A stretch of 64,000 bases of DNA from Rhizobium sp. BK399 (GCF_014194695.1 NZ_JACIAH010000008.1:186001-250000); one strand, 5' to 3'. Counted from the stretch's first letter, positions 44,549 through 56,168 are shown. The notes: generated by a model from the sequence alone, not told the origin. A program made the numbers and translations.

Positions 44549-44797
44549 CGCCTTGACCCCACTCTTCGGCATGAGAGGCCAGGAGGAGAAAGCAGCAGTG
44601 TGATCGAATGGGAGCGTCGCCTGTCGTGACGCGGCGGGACAGGAACTGCTCACCACGGAAGGAGATCCAGTCGTCGTATCGACGGACCGCGCTTGCCGTC
44701 TGACGCTGCGCTTTGCGGCAAATTATCGAATGGCTCTATCGCGCAACCGGCAAATAAAATGCTAGCTTCCGGCAAAAGAAGAATGCCGGAGGATAGG

Positions 44798-46936
<2,139 letters not shown>

Positions 46937-47051
46937 TCGACCGTCCCTGCCTGCCGGGTTCGACACCGTGGCCGTTCATACGATCATTCGATCGTCATCG
47001 GCGCCCCCTATTCGCGGAGACACGAAAATCGGACTGGGAAAATGAGCGCTC

Positions 47052-47068
47052 ATGAAAATTAATTTCAT
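47052..47068. promoter_or_regulatory. Palindrome before the Gfo/Idh-transporter operon
   Basis: ATGAAAATTAATTTCAT has six-base inverted arms (ATGAAA/TTTCAT) around a five-base centre. A related sequence, GAAAATAAATT, occurs 74 bases later (47127-47137). Both lie in the 225-base region before the gene at 47162. Similar elements precede the divergent ridA/NTF2-like genes at 56071 and 56143. The RpiR-family regulator at 56582 is the likely ligand, by inference. Confidence 0.55.
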
Positions 47069-47161
47069 ATAGCCAACTTTTTATGGGATTCGAGTTGACG
47101 GGTTCGAATTTTTGTCCCAACCTGACGAAAATAAATTACGCGTTGGGAACGAGATAACAGC

Positions 47162-48319
47162 ATGAAAGTTGGAATTATCGGGCTAGGATTCCGGCTCGGC
47201 TACCTTGGCCATGTCTTCACCGCAGTGGATGAAAGCTTCGAGATCGTCGGTTACGTCGACCCCGATCCAGCAGGCCTGCCTGGTCTCGCCGAACAGGGCA
47301 TTTCCGCAGGAACGGCCTACGCGTCTGCGGAAGAGCTCATCGCCAACGAGACGCTTGACCTTCTGATGATTGGCTCGCCCAATCACATGCATCTCGACCA
47401 CATCAGGCTGGGCCTGGAGAAAGGTCTGAAGGTTTTCTGCGAAAAGCCAATCGTAACGACGATTGCCGAAAGCATTGAACTGGCACGACTGATGGCGAAG
47501 TTTGGTCATGAGCGGCTGATGGTCGGTCTCGTTCTGCGTTACTCTCCGCTGTACAAGGATCTCCGCGCGATCCAGGCGTCAGGCAAGCTTGGGCAAATTG
47601 TCTCGATCGAGGCTGCGGAACATATCGAGCCTTACCACGGTGCGTTTTTCATGCGCGACTGGCGCCGCTATGAGCGCTATTCGGGTAGTTTCATGCTGGA
47701 GAAATGCTGCCACGACCTCGATCTTTATAACGGTGTCGTCGGCGCGCGTCCCGAGCGTGTTGCAAGCTTTGGCGGTCGTAAGAGCTTCATCCCCGCAAAT
47801 GACCCCGTGCGCGAAGGTATCAACGACGTCGAACTGTTTCATCGCAAGCCGAGTGGCTGGATGGGGTCCGACAAGGTGTTCGACAGTGACGCCGACATCA
47901 TCGACTATCAGGTGGCAATCGTCGAATACGCCAACGGCGTTGGAATGAACTTCCACACCAATCTCAACGTTCCAGACCAGTTCCGTCGCTTTGCCATTAT
48001 GGGATCACGCGGCATGGCCGAGGGCGATTTCGTCCGAGGCTATCTCGATGTTCATGAGCAGCTGACAGGCAAGAAGGTTGTCGAGAACAAATACGTCGCG
48101 ACAGAGCTTTCGCAGCACTACGGTGCCGACGAGCAGATGGCGGCAGATTTGCTCGACAGCGTGCGTACCGGTACCGAACTTCCAGTTTCGACGCTCAATG
48201 CCCTCGAGGCCGGCATCCTGGCCCTATCGATGGACGAGGCAAGGATGAAGAAGGCGGTTATCGATCTGCGCCCGATTTGGGACAGGTTCGACGAAGCCCT
48301 GCACGCAAGAGCGGCTTGA
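47162..48319 (+). CDS. Gfo/Idh/MocA-family oxidoreductase
   Basis: A 385-residue NAD(P)-dependent dehydrogenase. The Rossmann motif VGIIGLGFRLGYLG is at residues 3-16, CEKPIVTT near 94 and the substrate-domain segment FMLEKCCHDLDLYNGV near 178. The last resembles the catalytic lysine/histidine region of amino-sugar dehydrogenases. It is the first gene of an operon with two permeases, a binding protein and an ATPase, so it probably acts on the imported sugar or amino sugar. Confidence 0.9.
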   Translation: MKVGIIGLGFRLGYLGHVFTAVDESFEIVGYVDPDPAGLPGLAEQGISAGTAYASAEELIANETLDLLMIGSPNHMHLDHIRLGLEKGLKVFCEKPIVTTIAESIELARLMAKFGHERLMVGLVLRYSPLYKDLRAIQASGKLGQIVSIEAAEHIEPYHGAFFMRDWRRYERYSGSFMLEKCCHDLDLYNGVVGARPERVASFGGRKSFIPANDPVREGINDVELFHRKPSGWMGSDKVFDSDADIIDYQVAIVEYANGVGMNFHTNLNVPDQFRRFAIMGSRGMAEGDFVRGYLDVHEQLTGKKVVENKYVATELSQHYGADEQMAADLLDSVRTGTELPVSTLNALEAGILALSMDEARMKKAVIDLRPIWDRFDEALHARAA

Positions 48320-48331
48320 GAGGGCGGCAAG

Positions 48332-49216
48332 ATGAGCGTCCAACGCAACGCAGTCATCTTTGCCTGGATCCTTCTCCTTCCGGCAGTCCTCTATGTCGCT
48401 GTGATCGTCGCGTATCCCCTGGTCGACACGTTCATCCTCTCCTTCACCGATGCGTCGCTGAAGAAGACGACGAATTGGGTCGGCTGGGTGAACTACAGTA
48501 AGATCTTCAACGCTACCTTCGCCGAAGTCATCGTTCGCACCTTCATCTGGACGTTCTTTTCTGTCTCCATCAAGATGATTATCGGTGTCTTCGGGGCGAC
48601 GATGCTGAATTCCGCGGTCCCCGGCAGGGCGCTCTTCCGCGTGCTGACGATGCCGCCATGGATTGTCCCAATGGCGATCGGCATCTTCATGTGGGGCTGG
48701 ATGTACAACGGCCAGTTCGGAATGATTTCCGGCATGCTGCAGCGTTTTGGCCTTGTGGACGCGCCGGTCGCGTTTCTCGCACAGGGGTCCACGGCGTTCT
48801 GGGCGACGATCATCACCGACGTCTGGATCGGCGTTCCGCTGGTCACGCTTTATATGCTCGCGGCCATGCAGGCGATTCCGCAGGACCTCTACGAGGCTGC
48901 CTGGACCGACGGGGCCGGCCGCTTCTATCGCTTTCGGCGCATTACCCTCCCGCTGATCGTCCCTTCGATGATCACCATGTCGATGCTGTCACTGATCGCG
49001 ACCTTCAATTCCTTCGACATCATCTGGATCCTGACGCGTGGCGGACCGAGCGGCGAAACGACGACGATGATCATCGACACTTATAAAACCGCAATCGGCT
49101 CGAACAAATACGGCGAAGGCGCCGCGCGCGCCGTGCTGATCTGCATCTTCCTGTCGATCTTCTGCGTCTGCTATTTCCGCGTGACCAGTCGCCTTACGTC
49201 CGGAGACAAGCGATGA
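48332..49216 (+). CDS. Sugar ABC transporter permease (MalF/UgpA type)
   Basis: A 294-residue CUT1 permease with six hydrophobic segments; the EAA loop DLYEAAWTDGAGRFYRFRR is near residue 187. It starts 12 bases after the dehydrogenase with a GGCGGC/AAG context and overlaps the next permease by four bases. The substrate is unknown but is shared with the following genes. Confidence 0.92.
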   Translation: MSVQRNAVIFAWILLLPAVLYVAVIVAYPLVDTFILSFTDASLKKTTNWVGWVNYSKIFNATFAEVIVRTFIWTFFSVSIKMIIGVFGATMLNSAVPGRALFRVLTMPPWIVPMAIGIFMWGWMYNGQFGMISGMLQRFGLVDAPVAFLAQGSTAFWATIITDVWIGVPLVTLYMLAAMQAIPQDLYEAAWTDGAGRFYRFRRITLPLIVPSMITMSMLSLIATFNSFDIIWILTRGGPSGETTTMIIDTYKTAIGSNKYGEGAARAVLICIFLSIFCVCYFRVTSRLTSGDKR

Positions 49217-50073
49217 AACAGCCACATCTGCTGATCCATCGGTACAAATGGTATGAAATCATCGGCATCTATGCCGGCATCCTCATTTTCCTTACCTTCG
49301 TGCTCGCGCCCTTTGTCGAGGGCTTCCTGGTATCGCTTAAGCCGCTCAGTCAGCTCTTTTCATCACCCTATCGCTTCATCCCGGAAAACGGTTCCTTCGA
49401 GGCCTATCGGACTATGTGGATTAGCGTGCCGGGCTTTGCGCGCTACATCTTCAATTCCTTCTTCATCTCGACCATCGTCACCGCTGTCGTCCTAGTGCTG
49501 GTGATCCCTGCCTCCTACGCGTTCGCGCGGTTTGAATTCAAGGGCGCCGGGCTGCTGCTCGGTGCGTTTCTGGCCGTCAACATGTTTTCGGGCGCAGTAC
49601 TGCTCATCCCGCTGTTCCGGCTGATGCGCACGCTCGGCCTGCTCAACACCTATTTCGCAATCATGGTTCCGGGTGTTGCCTTCCTGATCCCGTCGGCGAT
49701 CTGGCTGTTGAGAACCTACATGATGCGCATCCCGCGGGAGTTGGACGAAGCCGCCTTCGTTGACGGTGCCAGCCACTTCTATACGCTCCGCCGCGTCATC
49801 CTGCCGATCGCCATGCCCGGCATCATGGTGGTTGCAATCACCACCTTCATCGGCTCTTATGCCCAGCAGTTCATCTTCGCGCTCACCTTCAATTCCAAGA
49901 CCGAATTTGCGCCGTTACCGGTCGGCCTCTTCGCCTATTTCGGTCGCCAGGAAGTGGTCTGGAATGAACTGATGGCTGCAAGTTTCGTCGGCATCGCGCC
50001 GGCCATGATCGTGATTTTCTTTCTTCAACGGTATCTCGTCAGCGGGCTGACCGCGGGCGCGGTGAAACAGTAA
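49213..50073 (+). CDS. Sugar ABC transporter permease (MalG/UgpE type)
   Basis: A 286-residue CUT1 permease, partner of the preceding one. The EAA loop is RELDEAAFVDGASHFYTLRR near residue 175, and the C-terminal RYLVSGLTAGAVKQ is typical. The ATGA overlap indicates coupling. Confidence 0.92.
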   Translation: MKQPHLLIHRYKWYEIIGIYAGILIFLTFVLAPFVEGFLVSLKPLSQLFSSPYRFIPENGSFEAYRTMWISVPGFARYIFNSFFISTIVTAVVLVLVIPASYAFARFEFKGAGLLLGAFLAVNMFSGAVLLIPLFRLMRTLGLLNTYFAIMVPGVAFLIPSAIWLLRTYMMRIPRELDEAAFVDGASHFYTLRRVILPIAMPGIMVVAITTFIGSYAQQFIFALTFNSKTEFAPLPVGLFAYFGRQEVVWNELMAASFVGIAPAMIVIFFLQRYLVSGLTAGAVKQ

Positions 50074-50107
50074 GTCAACCACCAGAGAAAAAACGGGAGC
50101 TAACAAA

Positions 50108-51337
50108 GTGACAATTCATTTCAAGACCGGGCTGATGGCCCTTGCCCTGCTCGGTTCTACCGCGCTCGGCGCCATGACCGCGCAGGCCGCTGACAAGGAG
50201 ATCAGCTGGATCTACTGCGGCGACAAGATCGATCCGATCCACGAAAAATACATCAAGGAATGGGAAGGCAAGAACCCGGGTTGGAAGGTCACGCCCGAGG
50301 TCGTCGGATGGGAACAGTGCCAGGACAAGGCCACGACGCTTGCCGCTGCAGGCACGCCGGTCGGAATGGCCTATGTCGGCTCGCGCACACTCAAGGAATT
50401 CGCACAGAACGACCTGATCGTTCCGGTCCCGATGACCGACGAGGAAAAGAAGAGCTACTACCCGAATATCGTCGACACGGTCACCTTCGACAACAATCAG
50501 TGGGGCGTGCCGGTCGCCTTCTCGACCAAGGCACTCTACTGGAACAAGGACATTTTCAAGCAGGCTGGTCTCGACCCTGAAACCCCGCCGAAGACCTGGG
50601 CTGAAGAAATCGCCGACGCCAAGCAGATCAAGGAAAAGACCGGCATCGCAGGCTACGGCCTTCCGGCTAAGACCTTCGACAACACGATGCATCAGTTCAT
50701 GCATTGGGTTTACACCAACAACGGCAAGGTAATCGACGGCGACAAGATCGTCATCGACAGCCCGGAAGTGCTGGCAGCGCTCCAGGCCTACAAGGACATC
50801 ACGCCCTACTCCGTCGAAGGCGCGACCGCCTACGAGCAGAACGAGATCCGTGCCATCTTCCTCGACGGCAAGGTCGGCATGATCCAGGCAGGCTCGGGTG
50901 CTGCTGCCCGCCTGAAGGACACCAAGATCAACTGGGGCGTGGCACCGCTGCCGCTTGGCCCTTCCGCCAAGGGCGAAGGTACACTGCTCATCACCGACAG
51001 CTTGGCCGTCTTCAAGGGGACGGGCGTGGAAGACAAGGCGATCGAATTCGCCAAGTTCATTACCTCGCCGGGCCCCCAGGGAGAATATGAGCTTCAGGGC
51101 GGCGCCGGCCTCACGCCTTTGCGTCCGTCGCCGAAGGTCGATGAATTCGTCAAGGCAGATCCGTCCTGGAAGCCGTTTATCGACGGCATCGCCTTCGGTG
51201 GTCCCGAGCCGCTCTTTACGGATTACAAGGGCTTCCAGAACTCGATGATCGAAATGGTCCAGTCCGTCGTGACGGGCAAGGCCCAGCCGGCCGATGCCCT
51301 CAAGAAGGCTGCTGGCGAGATCGAAGCGTTCAAGTAA
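50108..51337 (+). CDS. Sugar ABC transporter binding protein
   Basis: A 409-residue extracellular binding protein of the CUT1 class. A GTG at 50108, with GGGAGC ten bases upstream, opens a signal peptide that ends near AQAADKEI (about residue 26). The sequence is rich in lysine and acidic residues, and the tail is AADALKKAAGEIEAFK. It lies between the permeases and the ATPase and is followed by a stable hairpin, as for other abundant binding proteins. Confidence 0.9.
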   Translation: MTIHFKTGLMALALLGSTALGAMTAQAADKEISWIYCGDKIDPIHEKYIKEWEGKNPGWKVTPEVVGWEQCQDKATTLAAAGTPVGMAYVGSRTLKEFAQNDLIVPVPMTDEEKKSYYPNIVDTVTFDNNQWGVPVAFSTKALYWNKDIFKQAGLDPETPPKTWAEEIADAKQIKEKTGIAGYGLPAKTFDNTMHQFMHWVYTNNGKVIDGDKIVIDSPEVLAALQAYKDITPYSVEGATAYEQNEIRAIFLDGKVGMIQAGSGAAARLKDTKINWGVAPLPLGPSAKGEGTLLITDSLAVFKGTGVEDKAIEFAKFITSPGPQGEYELQGGAGLTPLRPSPKVDEFVKADPSWKPFIDGIAFGGPEPLFTDYKGFQNSMIEMVQSVVTGKAQPADALKKAAGEIEAFK

Positions 51338-51346
51338 GCCTTTGTC

Positions 51347-51375
51347 GGGATCGCGGGCGCAACAACCGCGATCCC
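51347..51375 (+). terminator. Hairpin between binding-protein and ATPase genes
   Basis: GGGATCGCGG (51347-51356) pairs perfectly with CCGCGATCCC (51366-51375) around a nine-base loop, ten bases after the stop. No T run follows. It is better seen as a 3'-end stabilising or partly terminating hairpin that raises binding-protein output. Confidence 0.6.
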
Positions 51376-51419
51376 CCTTACAGTATGCATGCTGCAGGCG
51401 CGGCAACCGGAGACAGGTT

Positions 51420-52556
51420 TTGGGACAGCTTCTTCTCAACAATGTTCAGAAGTTCTATGGCGACTTCGAGGTTCTCAAGGGCATTCAGCTCGAGGTGAAG
51501 AACGGCGAGTTCGTGGTCTTCGTCGGGCCGTCTGGCTGCGGCAAGTCGACGTTGCTGCGCATGATCGCCGGTCTGGACGCGACCTCCGGCGGCGACATCG
51601 TCATCGGCGGGCTCCGAGTGAACGACCTGCCGCCGGTCAAGCGCGGCATTGCAATGGTGTTCCAATCCTACGCCCTTTATCCGCACATGTCGGTTTTCGA
51701 GAACATCGCATTCCCACTGCGCGTGGAAAAGATGGAAGAGGAAAAGCTCAAGGCCAAAGTCGAGCACGCCGCACGCATTCTCCATCTTGACCAGAGGCTG
51801 CAGCAGAAGCCGGGGATGCTTTCCGGCGGCCAGCGCCAGCGCGTGGCGATCGGCCGAGCGATCGTGCGCGAACCGAAGATCTTCCTGTTCGACGAGCCGC
51901 TTTCTAACCTCGACGCGGCGCTACGCGCCGACATGCGCATCGAGCTTGCCAAGCTGCATCGCCAGCTGAAGGCGACGATGATCTACGTCACCCATGACCA
52001 GATCGAGGCGATGACCATGGCAGACCGGATCGTAGTGCTCAACGCCGGGGAGATTGCCCAGACCGGCGCGCCGCTGGAACTCTACCACAAACCGGCGAAT
52101 ATCTTCGTCGCGAGCTTCATCGGCAATCCAAAGATGAACTTCCTGCCGGTTACCTGTAGCGCAGTCAGTGAAGCCGGCGTGGAGATCGATTATCAGGGGC
52201 AGAAAGCTACCATCCCAGTGACGCCGCGGCAGGGCGCTGTTGGCAAGACGCTGACGCTGGGCGTGCGCCCCGAGCACATCCAGATTGGATCAGGTGACAT
52301 CCAGATCAGAGTTGCACCTACGGTCATCGAACGACTTGGCGCACAGACAGTTGCCTATGCATCGCTTGACGGTGAAGGCGAGAATTTCTGCGCGACGCTG
52401 CCGGGCGGTGCTGCCGTTCGGCCGGATCAGCCTCTGTTGGCCGGGATTAACGTTGTCGACTGCCATCTGTTCGACGACAAGGGGATATCATTCGAGCGCC
52501 ATGTCGAACTGACAGATATCGACGTGAATTTGCTCAACCCCACCGCGGCTGCCTGA
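51420..52556 (+). CDS. Sugar ABC transporter ATPase (UgpC/MsiK type)
   Basis: A 378-residue CUT1 ATPase that energises the neighbouring permeases. Walker A GPSGCGKST is near residue 37, the signature LSGGQRQRVAIGRAI near 135 and Walker B IFLFDEPLSNLD near 153; a TOBE regulatory domain follows after 240. The start is a TTG at 51420 with GGAG eight bases upstream, which gives MGQLLLNNVQKFYG, the usual UgpC beginning. UgpC/MsiK ATPases can serve several transporters, so it might also energise the incomplete transporter at 20375-23532. Confidence 0.92.
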   Translation: MGQLLLNNVQKFYGDFEVLKGIQLEVKNGEFVVFVGPSGCGKSTLLRMIAGLDATSGGDIVIGGLRVNDLPPVKRGIAMVFQSYALYPHMSVFENIAFPLRVEKMEEEKLKAKVEHAARILHLDQRLQQKPGMLSGGQRQRVAIGRAIVREPKIFLFDEPLSNLDAALRADMRIELAKLHRQLKATMIYVTHDQIEAMTMADRIVVLNAGEIAQTGAPLELYHKPANIFVASFIGNPKMNFLPVTCSAVSEAGVEIDYQGQKATIPVTPRQGAVGKTLTLGVRPEHIQIGSGDIQIRVAPTVIERLGAQTVAYASLDGEGENFCATLPGGAAVRPDQPLLAGINVVDCHLFDDKGISFERHVELTDIDVNLLNPTAAA

Positions 52557-52581
52557 TCAGCCGACCCGGGGAGCGCCGCCC

Positions 52582-52878
52582 TCAGTACAGGGGATAGAAG
52601 AGCCTGTTAGCTGGGTAGGAATAGGCGCCACGGTCGAGGATTCCCAATCTAGACATGCAGTTTCTGAGCGCCGTGACGTGCCAGGGATTGGCTGGATAGG
52701 GAGAGCCCCGGTAGTTGGCCTCTGGCTCGCAATAGCGATAAGCCCGCTCAAACCGCGCCAGAAGCACGGGATCCGAATCCATCCGAACGCCATGAAAGCT
52801 TTGCCATTCCGCCGGTGCTTCCGCCGCCGAAATCGCCAACAGACTAGCCACTATGCCCAATGCAACGGAGACTCTCAT
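52582..52878 (-). CDS. Small exported protein of unknown function
   Basis: A 98-residue protein. It has a signal peptide (MRVSVALGIVASLLAISAAE, cleavage near EAPAEW) and a short mature part with two cysteines (YCEPE and LRNCMSRLG) and many aromatic residues. The ATG at 52878 was chosen because it starts the signal peptide, with AGGTC upstream. No domain was recognised. It converges on the ATPase gene and may be the last gene of the minus-strand unit. Confidence 0.7.
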   Translation of the reverse strand: MRVSVALGIVASLLAISAAEAPAEWQSFHGVRMDSDPVLLARFERAYRYCEPEANYRGSPYPANPWHVTALRNCMSRLGILDRGAYSYPANRLFYPLY

Positions 52879-52973
52879 CGACCTGACCTCCCGCGCGCCT
52901 AACGCCGCTGAAAAGAAGATGCTTTTCAATCGCGTAACGTCAAGAGGCATATGTCAAAGGAAGGCGAGATTCG

Positions 52974-54074
52974 TTACCAGACGAGTCCGCGCGCAGCCAC
53001 GTCCTCGACACGGGTGACGACGCCGTCGCGGTGAAAGACCATCGTGTCGAAAAGATTGGATACAACGCATGTGTGGTTGGGGATGATGCGGATCTTGTCG
53101 CCGATCTCCGGACGCCTGTCGCCGCATTTCGATAAGTCGATAACGCCGTGTTCCTCAGACAATCCAGTGATCACCGCCTCGGGGTAACCGACCACAGTTC
53201 CGAAGTCGGAGAAGCCAAGCAGGTCGGAGGTTAGTGCCTTTGAACCGGCGTCGATGACGGCACGATCCCCGGTCGGGCGAGACACGACCGTCGCGAGCAC
53301 GTGCATGGCGCAGTCATCCCAGCTGCAGTGACCGGCGCGAACCATGGCCCGATCGTTGTAGATATAGGTTCCGGCACGATGCTCGGTCGCGGCGCTGACG
53401 AGATGTGCCTCAAACAGACTCGGCGTGCCGCCATTGCTGACGATCGGGCAATCAATTCCCTGCTCCTCGAGAAGCGATAGTGCTTCGCCGAGAAATGCCT
53501 GTACCGCCTCGGCAGCCCCGGGCTTCGGATAGTTGAGAAGCCCACCGAAAGAGAGGCCGGGGATGCTGTGAATGCGCTTCGCCAAGTCTCTTGCTTCATC
53601 GGGCGTCTGGACGCCGCAGCGGCCACCACCGGTATCGCATTCGACCAGCACAGTCAGCGGTTTACGGGATGCGAAATAGGCAGACAGGCCATCGACCGTG
53701 GCCGTGCTGTCGGCGACTACCTTCAGGTCGGAGATGCGGTCGTTGAGGGCTGCCAGCTGCTTAAGCTTTTGCGGGCCGAGGATGTTGAAGGTGATCAGGA
53801 TATCCTGGAAACCAGCCGCTGCGAAGACTTCAGCTTCACTGATCTTTTGACAGTTGATGCCCTTTGCGCCTGCTGCGATCTGCTCGGCTGCGAGCGCCGG
53901 GATCTTGTGGGTCTTGATATGCGGCCGGAAGTTCAGCCCGTGCTCGTCCATGTAGGCCTGCGTACGGGCGATGTTCGCCGCCAGGCGATCCTCGTCGATG
54001 ATTGGCCGTGGCGTCGAGAGATCGGCGACCCTGTCGCCTGGCCTGGCGATGATGGCGAACGGATTTTCCTGCAT
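52974..54074 (-). CDS. D-threonine aldolase/D-serine dehydratase-like PLP enzyme
   Basis: A 366-residue fold-III PLP enzyme of the DSD1/D-threonine-aldolase family. The PLP lysine lies in NFRPHIKTHKIP near residue 55, followed by VECDTGGGRCGV near 150, SNGGTPS near 217 and the metal-site segment IIPNHTCVVSNLFD near 336. Members act on beta-hydroxy D-amino acids and need a divalent metal. GGAGCG precedes the ATG at 54074, 15 bases after the M81 gene. It suggests that the cluster handles D-amino-acid-containing or hydroxy-amino-acid compounds. Confidence 0.9.
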   Translation of the reverse strand: MQENPFAIIARPGDRVADLSTPRPIIDEDRLAANIARTQAYMDEHGLNFRPHIKTHKIPALAAEQIAAGAKGINCQKISEAEVFAAAGFQDILITFNILGPQKLKQLAALNDRISDLKVVADSTATVDGLSAYFASRKPLTVLVECDTGGGRCGVQTPDEARDLAKRIHSIPGLSFGGLLNYPKPGAAEAVQAFLGEALSLLEEQGIDCPIVSNGGTPSLFEAHLVSAATEHRAGTYIYNDRAMVRAGHCSWDDCAMHVLATVVSRPTGDRAVIDAGSKALTSDLLGFSDFGTVVGYPEAVITGLSEEHGVIDLSKCGDRRPEIGDKIRIIPNHTCVVSNLFDTMVFHRDGVVTRVEDVAARGLVW

Positions 54075-54089
54075 ATGACGCGCTCCGTG

Positions 54090-55550
54090 TTAGCGGCCGT
54101 GGGGATCGGCGACCATCGGCCAGATGTTCTTCGGCGCGCGACGATAGGGCGTCTTGGCCGGATTGTTGGGATAAGGCGTTCCGGCCGAACAGTAAATGAT
54201 TTCCGCTGCGATCTTGGAGAAGGACGCGTAGAAATGATTGGTCGATTTGATCACCAGGATTTTCTTGGATGTCGGATCGATACCCATAACCGAAAAGAGG
54301 CTCGGATCGAAGCTCTGGGCGCGCGTCGAGTTCAGGATGATATCGATGCCGTCGAGTACGATATGCGCCGCATCGCCGAACGGCGCAAAGCTCTCGCCAA
54401 AACGCATCTCGGCATTCGCAACGAGCTTTACGACCTTGACGATCCCGTCCACAGGATTGCCGGTGCCGGGGCCAGACTTGGCGCCGAACCGGAGCGGAAT
54501 TTCGGCGCCCTCGCCTGCTGCCATACAAATCTGCACTGCCATCGGGTCCCAGATCGTGCCTATCGCGACACCCTTGGCGCCTCTTTCGATGAGCTCCTGG
54601 AGGAGGACGGTGGCATCGCCTGCAGTGCCGCCGCCGGGGTTGTCCCATACGTCAGCGACGACGACAGGCCACGAGGTTGCTGCCATAGCCTGCGTGACAG
54701 CCTCGACCTCGTCGATCTGCGGCATCATGAAAGTGCCACGTTTGGAAAACAGCTCTAGGCCAAGCTCACGTGCAAGGGCCGCACCTTCCTCCGGCTTGTT
54801 GTTGGTGACGACAAGTATCTTCGTACCCATCTCGGGCACATCTCCGGCCATGAAGCCGTGAACCACGGAGATCGACAGGATATCAGCGTGGTCCTGCTCG
54901 ATGTGCATGATCTTGTCGACGAAGGAACGCATCGGGTCGCGCGAGGTGGGATAGACGTCGATCATCCGGCAATCGAACGCGGACATGACGGGGTTCAGGC
55001 GCCCTTCCAACGTCTCCACGGCAATCCGCCAGAGATCCTCGGCGCGGTCGACGAAATCAATGTGCGGGAACTCTTTGAAGTAGACCAAGAAGTCTGCCGC
55101 CTTTAGGCGCTTGGCGGTGAGGTGGCTGTGCGGATCGAGCTCGGCGCAGACGAGGAGCTCTGGCCCGACGATCTCGCGGACACGCGCCAAAATATCGCCC
55201 TCGGTGTCCTCGTAGCCGGCGGCGACCATGGCGCCGTGCAGGCCAAGGATAACGGCGTCGACAGGCATGGCGGCTTCTAGCTGCGCGAGCACCTCGTCGC
55301 GTAATCCCTCATAGGCGGAGCGGTTCACCAGCCCGGCCGGGTCCGCCCAGGCGGCGGTGCCCTCGATCAGTTCCCATCCCTTCTCCGCGCAAACACGACG
55401 CCCCACCGTGATCGGTGCCGAGCAGAGCGTTGGCGTTTCCGGATGTTGGCCGGGAGGCGCATAAAGCGACGCTTCGAAGGCGCGTCGATCGACGCAGATC
55501 GGTGAAAACGTGTTGGTCTCGGTTGCGAGCGCCGCCGTGAAAATGCGCAA
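54090..55550 (-). CDS. M81-family metallopeptidase (MlrC-like), copy 1
   Basis: A 486-residue protein of the M81/MlrC (microcystinase C) family. It begins RIFTAALATETNTFSP and has LGLHGAMVA near 102, ELDPHSHLT near 138, VYPTSRDPMRSF near 202 and DNPGGGTAGDATVLL near 307, all family motifs. MlrC cleaves linear microcystin-derived peptides; most relatives have unknown substrates, often amides or cyclic compounds. The start is a TTG at 55550 with AAGG about eight bases upstream. It lies between the NTF2-like and D-threonine-aldolase-like genes. Confidence 0.88.
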   Translation of the reverse strand: MRIFTAALATETNTFSPICVDRRAFEASLYAPPGQHPETPTLCSAPITVGRRVCAEKGWELIEGTAAWADPAGLVNRSAYEGLRDEVLAQLEAAMPVDAVILGLHGAMVAAGYEDTEGDILARVREIVGPELLVCAELDPHSHLTAKRLKAADFLVYFKEFPHIDFVDRAEDLWRIAVETLEGRLNPVMSAFDCRMIDVYPTSRDPMRSFVDKIMHIEQDHADILSISVVHGFMAGDVPEMGTKILVVTNNKPEEGAALARELGLELFSKRGTFMMPQIDEVEAVTQAMAATSWPVVVADVWDNPGGGTAGDATVLLQELIERGAKGVAIGTIWDPMAVQICMAAGEGAEIPLRFGAKSGPGTGNPVDGIVKVVKLVANAEMRFGESFAPFGDAAHIVLDGIDIILNSTRAQSFDPSLFSVMGIDPTSKKILVIKSTNHFYASFSKIAAEIIYCSAGTPYPNNPAKTPYRRAPKNIWPMVADPHGR

Positions 55551-55570
55551 GGGTTCGGCCTTTGTGTTGA

Positions 55571-56056
55571 TCAGCCCATCGGGTTCGGCAGGTAGCCGGT
55601 AAAGCCGCAGATCTTCCAGCGGCCTTCATGCAGGCGGCAGTAATAAAGTGTCTGCCACTGCATGATATCACGCGTGCCATCAGCCTTGCTGAGGCCGCCA
55701 TCGAACTTCTTGCGCACCAGCGCCATGTCACCCTCGATCTCTATGTCTTCGAGCGTGGTGGTCGTGAAGATGGCCGTGCGGGTGTCTTCGGCAAACGCTT
55801 GCGTGGCAAATTCCTCTGCCTGACGCACCCACTCGTCGCGGTAGGCAGACAGCGTCGGAAACGCAAGCCGCCATTTATCGGGGCTGACTTCTTTCCGTCC
55901 ATCGATGCCGATGAAGCCTTCCTCGACAAAATCGTGCTCGACCATCGACCAGTCGCCAGCAAGGAATGCATCGATGTCGCGAGGGACCAGCATCTCCCAG
56001 ATCGAATGCCGCGCGACGTCTGAAACGGGAAACGGGTTTTTGAAAGGATCGCGCAT
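55571..56056 (-). CDS. NTF2/SnoaL-like protein
   Basis: A 161-residue protein whose pattern (DIDAFLAGDWSMVEHDF, LEDIEIEGDMALVRKKFDGG, YYCRLHEGRWKICGFTGY) fits the NTF2-like cone fold of SnoaL-type proteins. Such folds include isomerases, hydrolases and pure binding proteins, so no reaction is given. The ATG at 56056 has GGTGGAG close upstream; a GTG three codons earlier is less likely. It is the first gene of the minus-strand unit and divergent from ridA. Confidence 0.72.
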   Translation of the reverse strand: MRDPFKNPFPVSDVARHSIWEMLVPRDIDAFLAGDWSMVEHDFVEEGFIGIDGRKEVSPDKWRLAFPTLSAYRDEWVRQAEEFATQAFAEDTRTAIFTTTTLEDIEIEGDMALVRKKFDGGLSKADGTRDIMQWQTLYYCRLHEGRWKICGFTGYLPNPMG

Positions 56057-56070
56057 TATCTCCACCGGAT

Positions 56071-56156
56071 TGAAATTCTTTTCATCAATGGCGTTTTTCG
56101 CTGGTCAAATTCGGCTTTCTATGGTCACTTGTCAACTTAATACGAAAATAATTTGC
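56071..56156. promoter_or_regulatory. Two candidate operators in the divergent ridA promoter
   Basis: TGAAATTCTTTTCA (56071-56084) has five-base inverted arms TGAAA/TTTCA and lies 15 bases before the minus-strand start. CGAAAATAATTTGC (56143-56156) shares GAAAAT and AATTT with the palindrome at 47052 and lies 13 bases before ridA. Both may bind the RpiR-family regulator encoded at 56582. The match between sites is by eye and not tested. Confidence 0.5.
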
Positions 56157-56168
56157 AAGGATCGATCG

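Noticed and set aside
50075..51442. 455-codon minus-strand frame
   Set aside because: It is opposite the transporter binding-protein gene; the product is unlike any protein and rich in Arg/Gly/Asp from codon mirroring.
53568..54758. 396-codon plus-strand frame
   Set aside because: It is antisense to the D-threonine-aldolase-like and M81 genes and crosses their boundary.
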